Assembly: GCA_002892395.1 (NCBI GenBank)
Contig: NBBL01000001.1
Coordinates: forward strand, 186,589-250,588
DNA from: Lachnospiraceae bacterium
GTDB taxonomy: Bacteria; Bacillota; Clostridia; Lachnospirales; Lachnospiraceae
Reading direction: 5' to 3'
DNA length: 64,000 bases
Shown here: one piece after another, positions 30,767-40,120 of the stretch
Layout: every line of letters starts with the position of its first letter
Position numbering within the stretch: position 1 is the first letter of the stretch
The notes under the pieces: generated by a model
What the model saw: only the letters and a program-made list of their open reading frames with translations
Told to the model about the DNA's origin: nothing
Databases searched by the model: none
Made by a program: the position numbers and the translations under genes

Positions 30767-32143
30767 ATGAACAATCGCACAGAGCACGATTCCATGGGCG
30801 AGATTCAGGTTCCCGCCGACCGTTACTGGGGAGCACAGACTCAGCGAAGCCTTGAAAACTTCAGGATCGGAACGGAAAAAATGCCCAGGGAAATCATCCG
30901 CGCATTTGCCTATCTGAAGGAAGCCGCCGCCTTGGCAAATGAACGGCTGGGCACCATGAGCGGAGAGGAACGCCAAGTCATTGCGGCAGTTTGCGCAGAG
31001 ATCCGAAGCGGCGCGCTGGACGAAAATTTCCCCCTGGCAGTCTGGCAGACCGGCAGCGGAACCCAGTCCAACATGAATCTGAACGAAGTGATTGCCAACC
31101 GGGGAAATGAACGGGCGGGAAGGAAGCTGCTGCACCCGAATGACAGCTGCAACCGCTCCCAGAGCTCGAATGACACCTTTCCGACCGCCATGCATATCGC
31201 AGCAGTGCTCAGCATAAAAGAAACTCTGCTCCCGTCTGTCCAGGCTCTCATCGAGACATTTCGCCTCCTGGAGACAAAAAACCGCGGAATTGTAAAATCC
31301 GGACGGACCCATTTGCAGGATGCGGTTCCCATCTCCTTCTCTCAGGAGATCAGCGGGTGGCGCGCTTCCCTTGAGCAGGACGCTTTGCTCATCCGCCAAA
31401 CCCTCCCCCCGCTGTCCCAGCTGTCTCTTGGCGGAACCGCCGTGGGAACCGGCTTAAATGCGCCGGAAGGCTTCGATCGGGAGGCCGCCGAAGCCCTCTC
31501 TGCGCTCACCGGAACGGAATTTCGTCCGGCGAACAATAAATTCCACGCGCTGAGCGCAAAATCCGAGCTTGTTTTCGCCCATGGCGCACTGAAGGCCCTT
31601 GCTGCGGACATGATGAAAATTGCAAACGACATCCGCTGGCTGTCAAGCGGCCCCCGCTGTGGACTCGGAGAAATCCGGATCCCGGAAAATGAACCCGGAA
31701 GCTCCATCATGCCAGGAAAGGTCAATCCGACACAATGCGAAGCGGTTACCATGGTTGCCGTGCAGGTCATGGCAAATGACTGTGCGGTCGCCATGGCGGC
31801 AAGCCAGGGGAATTTTGAACTGAACGTGTTTATGCCGGTTCTGATCTATAATTTCCTCCAGTCCGTCCGCCTCCTCGCAGATTCCATCGGCTCATTCAAC
31901 CAACACTGCTGTGTGGGGATTGTGGCAAATCGGGACAAAATGTACGAGAACCTCCACAATTCCCTCATGCTTGTCACCTGCCTGAATCCTTTCATCGGCT
32001 ACGAAAATGCCGCAAAAACTGCAAAAAAAGCCTACGCTGAAAACATCTCCCTGAAGGAGGCCTGTGTTCAGCTCGGCTTTCTCTCCGCAGCCCGCTTTGA
32101 CGAAGTCTTCCACCCGGAAGAAATGACAAAGGAAAGGCAGTAA
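30767..32143 (+). CDS. fumC: Class II fumarate hydratase
   Basis: 458 residues of the fumarase/aspartase superfamily. The SGTQSNMN and PTQCEA variants mark fumarase rather than aspartase. Conserved blocks: VWQTGSGTQSNMNLNE, SQSSNDTFPTAMH, SGRTHLQDAVP, GGTAVGTGLN and the mobile-loop signature GSSIMPGKVNP. The enzyme hydrates fumarate to malate. The ATG at 30767 has SD AAAGGAGG. The frame open to 30710 begins inside the promoter. It ends two bases from the convergent argH. Confidence 0.93.
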   Translation: MNNRTEHDSMGEIQVPADRYWGAQTQRSLENFRIGTEKMPREIIRAFAYLKEAAALANERLGTMSGEERQVIAAVCAEIRSGALDENFPLAVWQTGSGTQSNMNLNEVIANRGNERAGRKLLHPNDSCNRSQSSNDTFPTAMHIAAVLSIKETLLPSVQALIETFRLLETKNRGIVKSGRTHLQDAVPISFSQEISGWRASLEQDALLIRQTLPPLSQLSLGGTAVGTGLNAPEGFDREAAEALSALTGTEFRPANNKFHALSAKSELVFAHGALKALAADMMKIANDIRWLSSGPRCGLGEIRIPENEPGSSIMPGKVNPTQCEAVTMVAVQVMANDCAVAMAASQGNFELNVFMPVLIYNFLQSVRLLADSIGSFNQHCCVGIVANRDKMYENLHNSLMLVTCLNPFIGYENAAKTAKKAYAENISLKEACVQLGFLSAARFDEVFHPEEMTKERQ

Positions 32144-32145
32144 GG

Positions 32146-33537
32146 TCAAATTTCGTTTCTCTCCAGCAGCCGTTTGCAGGCTGCAATCTCCTGTTTCATC
32201 GCCTTCGTTCCGGGCGCGCCGATCGTATTTCTCCTGTCGACGCAGGCTCCCATGGACAAAGCGTCGTACACATCGGCCTCAAATTTCGGACAAAACCTCT
32301 GAAGCTCTGACAGACTCAGCTCCTCCAGTGCCTTCTGCTCCGAGATGCAGTGCAGCACCAGCTGACCGATGATCCCGTGGGCATCCCGGAACGGAACCCC
32401 TTTCCCCACCAGATAGTCCGCCGCATCCGTGGCATTCGTAAACCCTCCGCCGGCACTCTTTTCCATCCGGTCTGTGCGAAATTTCATGGCATGCAGCATA
32501 CCTTCCATAAGGCACAGGCTGTTGTTCACGGTATCGATGGCGTCAAATGCCCCCTCTTTGTCCTCCTGCATGTCCTTGTTGTATGCGAGGGGGAGGGCCT
32601 TCATCGTCGTCAAAAGCCCCATGAGATGACCGTAAACCCGTCCGGTCTTTCCCCGGATCAGCTCTGCGATGTCCGGATTTTTTTTCTGGGGCATGATGCT
32701 GGATCCAGTGGAATAGCTGTCGTCGATCTCCACAAAACGGTATTCATCGGTGTTCCAGATGATGATCTCCTCTGACAGGCGGGACAGGTGCATTTGTGTT
32801 AGGGACAAGGCGGACAGGTACTCAATCAGGTAATCCCGGTCGCTCACCGAGTCCATGCTGTTTCTCGTGGGCGCATCAAAGGAAAGCGCCCGGGCCGTCT
32901 CCTCCCGATCCAGGGGGTAGGTCGTCCCCGCAAATGCCCCGGCACCCAGCGGCGATTGATTCAAGCGCTTCCTGCAATCCCTCATTCGATCCCGGTCACG
33001 CAAAAACATCTCAAAGTATGCGCCCATGTGATGAGCCAGCGTTGTGGGCTGCGCCTTCTGCAAATGGGTGAAGCCCGGCATGATGGTTTCTGTATGCTGC
33101 TCCATCATACGAAGGAGCTCTTCCAAAAGCGCTGTGATTCTTCTCTCCGTGTCCTCCAGCTCATCCCGGATGTAGAGCTTCATGTCCAGCGCAACCTGAT
33201 CGTTTCTGCTTCTTCCTGTGTGGAGCCGCTTTCCTGCCTCACCGATTCGCTCTGTCAGGATGCCCTCAATAAACGAGTGGATATCCTCGTATGCACCGGA
33301 TTCGTCAAAGCGCAGCGCACCGCTTTCCAGGTCGGCTGCAATCTTCTCAAGCCCTTCCTTGATTGCTTTTCCATCTGCTTCCGTAATGATCCCATTTTTT
33401 GTCAGCATATCTGCGTGGGCAATGCTCCCGCGGATATCCTGTTTCCAGAGCCTGCAGTCAAACGGAAGTGAGGCATTGAATGCCTGCACCAGTGCATCCG
33501 TCTCTTTGGTAAATCTTCCTCCCCAAAGTGTTCTCAT
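32146..33537 (-). CDS. argH: Argininosuccinate lyase
   Basis: 463 residues. ArgH splits argininosuccinate to arginine and fumarate. Same superfamily as fumC. Diagnostic blocks: MRTLWGGRFTKETDALVQAFNAS, HTGRSRNDQVALD, PGFTHLQKAQPTTLAHH and the signature GSSIMPQKKNPD. The ATG at 33537 has SD AGGAGGAC. It is 14 nt downstream of the YfhO-family gene and likely co-transcribed with it, away from argG. Confidence 0.95.
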   Translation of the reverse strand: MRTLWGGRFTKETDALVQAFNASLPFDCRLWKQDIRGSIAHADMLTKNGIITEADGKAIKEGLEKIAADLESGALRFDESGAYEDIHSFIEGILTERIGEAGKRLHTGRSRNDQVALDMKLYIRDELEDTERRITALLEELLRMMEQHTETIMPGFTHLQKAQPTTLAHHMGAYFEMFLRDRDRMRDCRKRLNQSPLGAGAFAGTTYPLDREETARALSFDAPTRNSMDSVSDRDYLIEYLSALSLTQMHLSRLSEEIIIWNTDEYRFVEIDDSYSTGSSIMPQKKNPDIAELIRGKTGRVYGHLMGLLTTMKALPLAYNKDMQEDKEGAFDAIDTVNNSLCLMEGMLHAMKFRTDRMEKSAGGGFTNATDAADYLVGKGVPFRDAHGIIGQLVLHCISEQKALEELSLSELQRFCPKFEADVYDALSMGACVDRRNTIGAPGTKAMKQEIAACKRLLERNEI

Positions 33538-33551
33538 GGTTTGTCCTCCTG

Positions 33552-36101
33552 TTATTGCTTCGTAAGCTCAGAGCACATGTTCTCCGAAATTCCGTGCTCC
33601 GCTTTTCTCCTGAACTTCAAGCGCCGTTTCCCCTTTCTCCCCGCAGATCTCCGCCTCTCAAACACAACGAGAAAAGCAAGAAAAAGAAGGGCGAACAGCG
33701 TAATCACCCCCCCGGGGATCAGTCCCTTGGGAACGTAGCGAAAATAAATTTCATGACTTCCTGCCGGAATACGAAGGGATAGAAAGGTGCCGAAATACGG
33801 TTCGGTATCCACTCGTATGCCGTCCATTTCCACATGCCATCCGGCGTCATAGGGAATGGAGGTCAGCAGCACCGCCGGTGCATCCGACCGGACGCTTCCC
33901 CTGATCTCCGTGTCCGAGAAGTGCTGAATTTGCATCGGATATTGCACCATTGCTTCCCGGAGCCGATGAAGCGCCTCATACCGGAAGCGGTAGACCTTCA
34001 AATCCAGCTTCTGTTTTCCCTCTTTCTCTGCATTCTCAAAGGTGGCGGAATCCCCGCTGTAGAAGGTTCCCAGCTCCATAAAGTAGCGCCGCTTCAGATT
34101 GTCAAAGGTCCTGGTGCTGCCCTGAAGCGAAACCTTCACCTGATCCAGCTTTGCATTGGTAGAAAAGGCGTAGTATTCCCCTTCCTCTTCCGCGACAAAG
34201 CTTGCATGCTGTCCCTCGGAAACCACCGGAATTTCCTCCAGCACATCAGGGACCTTCATCAGACGGCAAAGTCCATTCTGTACCTCTGCCGGATTTTCCA
34301 GGGTTGTGGTCCAGTTCACCTCCAGATCCGACGGAACCACATATCCCAGGGGGAACACATCCGGATTCTCATAAAGCACCATCCCGCCGGATTGCCCCAC
34401 TTCATTCAGCGCCCGATTGTACGCCGTCGAGGGGTAAAACCCATAGCGGACACAAAGAAGCGAATCCACGAGAGGGGTTGACCCGGTGATGCTGTAAGCA
34501 TTCACCGAGGATTCGCAGCCCACATCTCTCATAAAATCCGAGAGGGATTTCTGCGCCGTGGAGGAAAACAGGGATACCGATGGAAAGTTAAGCCACGCCC
34601 CATCATCCTTGCTCTTTTGTTTGACCTTTTCAAAGCGGAAAAAGTCCTCCTTCGGCGCCATGTCCCTAAGTGCCCGGATATCACGGTTATCCTCCGTGTA
34701 CTCGGTTCGGCTCGTGGTGGGAACGCTGGTCACCGCCAGATTGATGGTGCCCTCTAAAAAGACCGCAAACAGCAGGAGCGCAAAAAGCCGTGACCGCCGT
34801 ATGCTGCGCGTACGCCAAAGGCGAAGCATCCACGCATAAAACGCCACCAGGAACATCGCCGCATAATAAACGGCAAAGTGAAAATATTCCGCCTCTGCAA
34901 ACTTCTGACAGAAGAGAACAAACCCAAAGCTCATCCCAAAGGACAGGGTCATATCCTGCCCGGTGTTTCCGCCCGTCTCATCCAGCGTGCGGTAGCAGAT
35001 GGTGAGCACAAGGAAAATGTAAATAAAGCTCTGCCGGGCAGGCAACGAATTCGGATAGTGAAAGCCGTGCCAGATATAATTCAGAACATTGACCGAAAAC
35101 CCGGCGAGAAGAAACAGCAGCAACATCCCGTAAACAACCCGTTCCCGAAGCGGGATGCGGCGGTTCAGAAAGTACAGAAGCGAGAGCTGGAGCACCGCCG
35201 TACCGCAGTACAGATTCGGCCAATGCTTCAATCCGATCTCACACTTTACATTGGCCAGATGGCGCGCCAGCATATCCAGAATGGGAAAATATGCTTCAAA
35301 GGTCTTTGGAAAACTGAATTCACCCGAAGCCGTGCTCTGCAGGGCAAATATTTCGGGGAGCAGGATAACCGCCGAAATCCCGCCGGCAATCAGCGAGCAG
35401 AGGACAAAGCGAACCGCCGCTGCCCCGATTTCACTCGGCTTAAGGGAGGAAAGGCTGACCAGTGCCACTGCATAAATAATCAGGAACAGGCAGATCATGA
35501 TGGAAATATAATAATTGGAGCTGATGCTGACCGCCAGTGCGACCGTGTAGAGGATGCTGTCCTCCCCATGGATCAGCTTTTCCGTCCCTCTCATAATAAA
35601 AGGGAACAGTAAAATGCAGTCCAGCCACATCACATTCCAGCTGTAGGCCGCCATGTAAGCGGAAAGTGCGTAAAAAATACCGAAAAGCGCCGCACTCTTC
35701 ATTCGATGTCTGCCGTGCTCCTGAAGGTACCATGTCATGGAAAGGCCGCAAAGCCCGGTCTTTAGCACGATTAAGAGAGTGATCCATTCAATGAGAAAAG
35801 ACTTGGGGCAAAATACGGTCAGCCAGTTCAGCGGGCTGGCCAGGTAATAAGCGTAGATTGCCGAAAAATTCACACCGAGGCCCACATCCCAGCTGTAGAG
35901 AAGGCTCTTTCCCTGCACCAGCTTTTCCTGAAATTCAGAGAAAAACGGAGCGTACTGATGATACAGATCCGTCCGCAAAAAGCTCTCATTCCCGAAGGGA
36001 AAAATCCCCCTCTGAAAACATATCAGCAGCAGCGCCAAAACCGGCACTGCAAAGGAAATAAGAAGCGCCTCTCTACGGCGCGCTCTTGCTGCACTCCGCA
36101 T
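33552..36101 (-). CDS. YfhO-family membrane protein
   Basis: An 849-residue protein with 12 or more membrane spans in the first ~480 residues (YHQYAPFFSEFQEKLVQG follows span 1; LYSWDVGLGVNF is typical) and a large C-terminal extracytoplasmic part ending in one more span (YVPKGLIPGGVITLFALLFLAFLVVF). YfhO relatives are GT-C-like and take part in lipoteichoic acid or envelope glycosylation in Bacillus. The substrate here is unknown. SD GGAGGAAC. The coding frame is uninterrupted, and it leads into argH. Confidence 0.88.
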   Translation of the reverse strand: MRSAARARRREALLISFAVPVLALLLICFQRGIFPFGNESFLRTDLYHQYAPFFSEFQEKLVQGKSLLYSWDVGLGVNFSAIYAYYLASPLNWLTVFCPKSFLIEWITLLIVLKTGLCGLSMTWYLQEHGRHRMKSAALFGIFYALSAYMAAYSWNVMWLDCILLFPFIMRGTEKLIHGEDSILYTVALAVSISSNYYISIMICLFLIIYAVALVSLSSLKPSEIGAAAVRFVLCSLIAGGISAVILLPEIFALQSTASGEFSFPKTFEAYFPILDMLARHLANVKCEIGLKHWPNLYCGTAVLQLSLLYFLNRRIPLRERVVYGMLLLFLLAGFSVNVLNYIWHGFHYPNSLPARQSFIYIFLVLTICYRTLDETGGNTGQDMTLSFGMSFGFVLFCQKFAEAEYFHFAVYYAAMFLVAFYAWMLRLWRTRSIRRSRLFALLLFAVFLEGTINLAVTSVPTTSRTEYTEDNRDIRALRDMAPKEDFFRFEKVKQKSKDDGAWLNFPSVSLFSSTAQKSLSDFMRDVGCESSVNAYSITGSTPLVDSLLCVRYGFYPSTAYNRALNEVGQSGGMVLYENPDVFPLGYVVPSDLEVNWTTTLENPAEVQNGLCRLMKVPDVLEEIPVVSEGQHASFVAEEEGEYYAFSTNAKLDQVKVSLQGSTRTFDNLKRRYFMELGTFYSGDSATFENAEKEGKQKLDLKVYRFRYEALHRLREAMVQYPMQIQHFSDTEIRGSVRSDAPAVLLTSIPYDAGWHVEMDGIRVDTEPYFGTFLSLRIPAGSHEIYFRYVPKGLIPGGVITLFALLFLAFLVVFERRRSAGRKGKRRLKFRRKAEHGISENMCSELTKQ

Positions 36102-36274
36102 GCTGTTCCTCCGATCCGTTTTCTTCTTTCATGTGCTGTTCGCCCCCTTGACGCTCCCTCTGTCCCCCGGTCAGGCCTCTTTTGCGCCTCGCTGATGATC
36201 TACTCCGGCGCCCTGCCGAAGCCCCGCCTCGGTGCTGTCCGCTCACGATCCCCTTCGCACTTCATCGGTGACCT
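36102..36274 (-). other. Short intergenic stretch, nothing recognised
   Basis: 173 bases between apbE and the YfhO-family gene. I see no clear promoter, terminator or small gene, only the SD of the YfhO-family gene at its lower end. Part of it (36180-36300) contains degenerate GC-rich direct similarity (CCCTGCCGAAGCCC at two places). Confidence 0.5.
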
Positions 36275-37330
36275 TCATTCGGGCGCCCCTGCCGAAGCCC
36301 GGATGCTCCCATCCAGGCGGATCATGTAGCCGTAATATCCATCGGTTCCGTCCAGAAGCTTCATGCCCTTCTCCTCCCCCAGTGAAAAGCAGGAGGTGCT
36401 GAGTGCATCACAGATTCCGGAGGAGGGCCCCACAATGGTGACGGAGCTGAGTCCGTTTTGGTAAGGCATCCCGGTTTTCGGATCCAGAATATGATGGTAG
36501 TGAACCCCATTCAGGTCAAAGCATCGCTCATAGATTCCGGAGGTAACCACTGACTGATCCCGGACGGAAAGCCGCTTCACCACCTCGCTGCTCTCCCGCT
36601 CCGGCTTTCGAATGGCAATTTGGAATGCTTCTCCGCCGGGCTTTTCCCCGACACAAAGCACGTTTCCTCCAAGATTAATGATTGCGCTCCCAACTCCCTG
36701 GCTGAGAAGATATTCCTTAATCCGGTCGGCAATGAAGCCCTTTGCCACCGCCCCGATGTCGATCTGAGTCTGATCATCCTGAAAGCGGATGCATCCTTGC
36801 TCAACCGATACCCTTCTGTAATCAATTTTTTTGACTGCCTCCCGGATCTTTGCTTCCTCCGGAACCTGAGCCTTTCCGGAGCGAAAATCCCAAAGCTCAG
36901 ACAGCGGCTGCACCGTAAGATCAAAGGCCCCGTCTGTCTTTTCGCTGTATTCCAGTCCGAGTCGGACGATATCAGGCAGTTCGGAATCTGTCTTCCAGAC
37001 TGTCACTCCGGCTCCCCTGTGATTCATCCGGAAAAGCTCGCTGTCCCTTCGGGAGGGGGAACATATATCCTCATAGCGTCGGCACAGGGCAAAGGCGCCA
37101 TCCAAAATTTCCTGTTTTTGATTGTCATACAGAGAAACCGAAATCACGGTATCAAACAAAAATCCGCTCTGAACCAGCGGTTCCTTGTTTCTCCGAAGCA
37201 ATCGGTTCCCCGGATCTGTCCACATTTTCAGACCTGCTGCTATCATCAGAAAAAGTATGCACACCCCCGCCAGGTATGCATACTTTCCCACGGACTTCTG
37301 TCTCAAGCTTCCTCCATTCGGATCCGTCAT
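36275..37330 (-). CDS. apbE: FAD:protein FMN transferase
   Basis: A 351-residue ApbE-family protein that attaches FMN to a Thr in extracytoplasmic flavoproteins such as NqrB/RnfG. It has an N-terminal signal/anchor (AYLAGVCILFLMIAAGL). Family blocks: FDTVISVSLYD, MNHRGAGVTVW, DGAFDLTVQPLSELWDF, IDIGAVAKGFIADRIKEYL, IINLGGNVLCVG and the metal/FAD site HHILDPKTGMPYQ with SSVTIVGPSSGICDALSTS. SD AGGAG. It begins six bases after guaB. No Rnf or Nqr gene is in the window. Confidence 0.92.
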   Translation of the reverse strand: MTDPNGGSLRQKSVGKYAYLAGVCILFLMIAAGLKMWTDPGNRLLRRNKEPLVQSGFLFDTVISVSLYDNQKQEILDGAFALCRRYEDICSPSRRDSELFRMNHRGAGVTVWKTDSELPDIVRLGLEYSEKTDGAFDLTVQPLSELWDFRSGKAQVPEEAKIREAVKKIDYRRVSVEQGCIRFQDDQTQIDIGAVAKGFIADRIKEYLLSQGVGSAIINLGGNVLCVGEKPGGEAFQIAIRKPERESSEVVKRLSVRDQSVVTSGIYERCFDLNGVHYHHILDPKTGMPYQNGLSSVTIVGPSSGICDALSTSCFSLGEEKGMKLLDGTDGYYGYMIRLDGSIRASAGAPE

Positions 37331-37336
37331 CCGACC

Positions 37337-38842
37337 TCAGCTCCTGTTTCCGTTGTTCTTCAAAATCACGTCATGGCTTCCGCCTTCCACAATGGAAGTG
37401 GAAGAAACCACCGTGAGACGTGCCTTTTCCTGCAGCTCCGGAATGGTGAGTGCGCCGCAGTTGCACATCGTCGAGCGAACCTTGTAGAGCGTTGACTGCA
37501 CCCCTTCCGCCAGCGGTCCTGCGTACGGAACATAGCTGTCCACTCCCTCCTCAAACGAGAGCTTCTGTGCTCCTCCCAAGTCATAGCGCTGCCAGTTCCG
37601 TGCGCGATTGGAGCCCTCGCCCCAGTATTCCTTCACATAGTTCCCGTTGATCCGAAGCTTGTTGGTGGGACTCTCATCAAAGCGGGCAAAGTACCGCCCC
37701 AGCATCACAAAGTCCGCCCCCATTGCCAGCGCCAATGTGATGTGATAATCGTGCACGATGCCGCCGTCTGAGCAGATGGGAACGTAGATCCCTGTCTCCT
37801 TAAAATACTCGTCTCTCGCCCTTGCCACCTCAATGACTGCAGTCGCCTGACCTCTTCCGATTCCTTTGGTCTCGCGGGTAATGCATATGGAGCCGCCTCC
37901 GATGCCGACCTTGACAAAATCTGCCCCGCACTTTGCAAGGAACAGAAAGCCTTCCCGATCCACCACATTGCCTGCTCCGACCTTGACATCCTCACCATAT
38001 CGTTCGCGAATCCATGTGATGGTACGGGACTGCCACTCGCTGTAGCCCTCCGAGGAATCAATGCAAAGCACATCGGCTCCCGCCTCAACCAGAGCCGGAA
38101 CCCGCTCTTCATAATCCTTTGTGTTGATTCCCGCTCCCACAACATAGCTCTTGCCGCTGTCCAGAAGCTCGTGGACATTTTCCTTGTGACTGTCATAGTC
38201 CTTTCGAAATACCATGTACTGAAGCCGCCCCTCCTCATCGATGAGAGGCAGGGAATTGATCTTATTGTCCCAAATAATGTCATTGCAGTCATGGAGACTG
38301 GTGGTGCCGGGAGCGGTTACAAGGCGTTCAAAGGGAGTCATGAATTCCGTCACCTTCAGGTCTATGGGCATTCTGGAAAGCCGATAGTCACGGGACGCCA
38401 CGATTCCCAGCAGCCTTCCGTGGGGACTTCCATCCTCTGTAATAGCAACCGTCGAATGTCCGGTCTGTTCCTTCAATTCCAGTACGTCTCCCAGCGTCGC
38501 CGTGGGGGGAAGGTTGGAATCGCTGGTCACAAAGCCCTTTTTGTAAGCCTTGACTCTCCGAACCATCTCTGCCTCACTCTCCACACTCTGAGAGCCGTAA
38601 ATAAAGGACACACCGCCCTGCTTTGCCAGCGCAATGGCCAGCTTGTCTCCGGAAACCGATTGCATGATCGCAGAAACCATGGGAATGTTCATGCGAAGGG
38701 GACAAGGCTCCTCTCCCTTCCTGTACCTGACCAGCGGCGTCTCCAGGCTGACGGAAGCCGGAATGCAAGCCGACGATGAATAAGCCGGCACCAACAGATA
38801 TTCCCCGAAGGTTCTGGACGGTTCCTCAAAATAAAACGCCAT
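37337..38842 (-). CDS. guaB: Inosine-5'-monophosphate dehydrogenase, divergent clade
   Basis: A 501-residue IMPDH, oxidising IMP to XMP with NAD+. The active-site Cys lies in [15 protein letters not shown] (most bacteria have GIGPGSICTTR). A CBS pair occupies residues ~100-220. The flap ends in the [12 protein letters not shown] region, and C-terminal [15 protein letters not shown] is present. From memory, the sequence is strikingly close to Tritrichomonas foetus IMPDH over its length. The ATG at 38842 has SD GGAGG. The frame open to 38941 crosses the promoter and overlaps the chromate-transporter gene. Confidence 0.92.
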   Translation of the reverse strand: MAFYFEEPSRTFGEYLLVPAYSSSACIPASVSLETPLVRYRKGEEPCPLRMNIPMVSAIMQSVSGDKLAIALAKQGGVSFIYGSQSVESEAEMVRRVKAYKKGFVTSDSNLPPTATLGDVLELKEQTGHSTVAITEDGSPHGRLLGIVASRDYRLSRMPIDLKVTEFMTPFERLVTAPGTTSLHDCNDIIWDNKINSLPLIDEEGRLQYMVFRKDYDSHKENVHELLDSGKSYVVGAGINTKDYEERVPALVEAGADVLCIDSSEGYSEWQSRTITWIRERYGEDVKVGAGNVVDREGFLFLAKCGADFVKVGIGGGSICITRETKGIGRGQATAVIEVARARDEYFKETGIYVPICSDGGIVHDYHITLALAMGADFVMLGRYFARFDESPTNKLRINGNYVKEYWGEGSNRARNWQRYDLGGAQKLSFEEGVDSYVPYAGPLAEGVQSTLYKVRSTMCNCGALTIPELQEKARLTVVSSTSIVEGGSHDVILKNNGNRS

Positions 38843-38882
38843 AACTTTTTTCCTCCACCACTTAGACTCATCTGCCTGCAAT

Positions 38883-38911
38883 AGTTTACCATCTGCCCTG
38901 CATCCAATCAA
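38883..38911 (-). promoter_or_regulatory. guaB promoter
   Basis: TTGATT, a 17-nt spacer and TAAACT preceded by TGG on the minus strand, five bases after the stop of the second chromate-transporter gene. No purine riboswitch or PurR-like box is visible. Confidence 0.5.
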
Positions 38912-38915
38912 GCGC

Positions 38916-39488
38916 TTAGGCGCCGCCGAACCGAAAAACAATTCCGATCACTGCCGAGACTGCCAGAAAAACAGCCGGATGCAGCTTAACCTTCTTCATC
39001 GCCACGTACAAAAGGACTGCCAGAAGCACTGCCTCCCAGCGAAACAAATCCAGTATGCGGCCGCCCTCAAGGAACAGCGGCACATTCAGCAGAGAAAGCT
39101 TCACCACCAGAAAGCAGGCTGCGGAAATCAGCGCCACCGATGCAGCCCGCAGACCATAAAGCACCCCCTGTACCCGCTTATTTTCCGCAAACCGATTCAA
39201 AAACCGGGAGACGATAAAAATGACAATGACAGACGGAGTTACCACGCCGATGGTGGCCACCAGGGATCCCGGAAACCCTCCGCTTTCAAACCCCACATAG
39301 GTCGCCATGTTGACTCCGATCGGTCCGGGTGTGGACTCGGAAACCGCCACCATATCCGCCAGCTGCTCATAGCTGTACCAGCCGGTCTTGTCCGCGATAT
39401 CATAGAGAAAGGGAAGTGTGGCAAGACCGCCTCCGATTGCGAACAGCCCTGCCTTGAAAAACTCATAAAACAATTCCAAATACAGCAT
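38916..39488 (-). CDS. chrA: Chromate transporter-family protein, second subunit
   Basis: A 190-residue short-chain CHR protein with about six membrane spans. Typical blocks are [40 protein letters not shown] and a [13 protein letters not shown] segment. Short CHR proteins work as pairs; chromate efflux is established for some, while in anaerobes the real substrate is often unclear. The ATG at 39488 shares one base with the stop of the first subunit (TAATG). SD AGGAGGGGG. The longer frame to 39590 lies inside the partner gene. Confidence 0.87.
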   Translation of the reverse strand: MLYLELFYEFFKAGLFAIGGGLATLPFLYDIADKTGWYSYEQLADMVAVSESTPGPIGVNMATYVGFESGGFPGSLVATIGVVTPSVIVIFIVSRFLNRFAENKRVQGVLYGLRAASVALISAACFLVVKLSLLNVPLFLEGGRILDLFRWEAVLLAVLLYVAMKKVKLHPAVFLAVSAVIGIVFRFGGA

Positions 39489-40036
39489 TATCTTCCCCCT
39501 CCTTTCTCTTTTAAGGTCTGAAGGAGAATCCCCGCTGCGCCGGAGAGTACAACATAGATTGCCGGGGAAACAGAAAACAGGACAGAGCAAACAAATACTG
39601 CTCCGAAAATCACCGCAGTGGGAAGATCCGCCACTCCCTTCTTAAACAGCTTGGTGACCGCGTTCAAAATCAGGACGCAGACGCAGACCCGGATTCCGGC
39701 AAAGGCGTTCCGCACCGCTGCCAGATCCGCAAAGTTGCTGATAAACGCCGCAATAACGGAAATAATGACAAGGGACGGAAAGACCACGCCGGCTGTGGAG
39801 AAGATGCCTCCCAAAATTCCTCTTTGCTTATATCCGATAAAGGTGGCAGTGTTCACTGCAATGACCCCCGGTGTACACTGTCCCACTGCATAGTAGTCCA
39901 TCAACTCATCTTCCGTCGCCCAACCACGATTTTCAACCACTTCCTTTTGCAGCATCGGCAGCATGGCATACCCGCCTCCGAAGGTCAGCCCTCCGATTCT
40001 CGAAAAGGTAAAAAACAAATCCAGCAATTCATGCAT
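39488..40036 (-). CDS. chrA: Chromate transporter-family protein, first subunit
   Basis: A 182-residue short-chain CHR protein, partner of the gene at 38916-39488. The conserved FGGGYAMLPMLQKEVV, AVGQCTPGVIAVNTATFIGY and GGIFSTAGVVFPS blocks are clear. About six spans are predicted. SD AGGAG nine bases before the ATG. It is separated from serS by a terminator hairpin. Confidence 0.87.
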   Translation of the reverse strand: MHELLDLFFTFSRIGGLTFGGGYAMLPMLQKEVVENRGWATEDELMDYYAVGQCTPGVIAVNTATFIGYKQRGILGGIFSTAGVVFPSLVIISVIAAFISNFADLAAVRNAFAGIRVCVCVLILNAVTKLFKKGVADLPTAVIFGAVFVCSVLFSVSPAIYVVLSGAAGILLQTLKEKGGGR

Positions 40037-40069
40037 TCATCTAATCTCCTGTCATCTCGTTTTGTGCGT

Positions 40070-40116
40070 TCTTAAAATGCGGGCTCCGGCATTCTCCTTC
40101 CGGAGATGTCGGAGCC
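40070..40116 (-). terminator. Terminator of serS
   Basis: An interrupted stem GGCTCCG...CGGAGCC with an inner TCTCC/GGAGA pairing, followed by CGCATTTTAAG on the minus strand, five bases after the serS stop. Confidence 0.6.
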
Positions 40117-40120
40117 TGTC

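Noticed and set aside
30767-32143. Aspartate ammonia-lyase instead of fumarase
   Set aside because: The SGTQSNMN and GKVNPTQCEA variants are those of fumarase class II. AspA has GAGTSTNMN and PVIPE.
36180-36300. Possible small repeat element between apbE and the YfhO-family gene
   Set aside because: Only short GC-rich similarities (CCCTGCCGAAGCCC) occur, with no inverted ends or target duplication.
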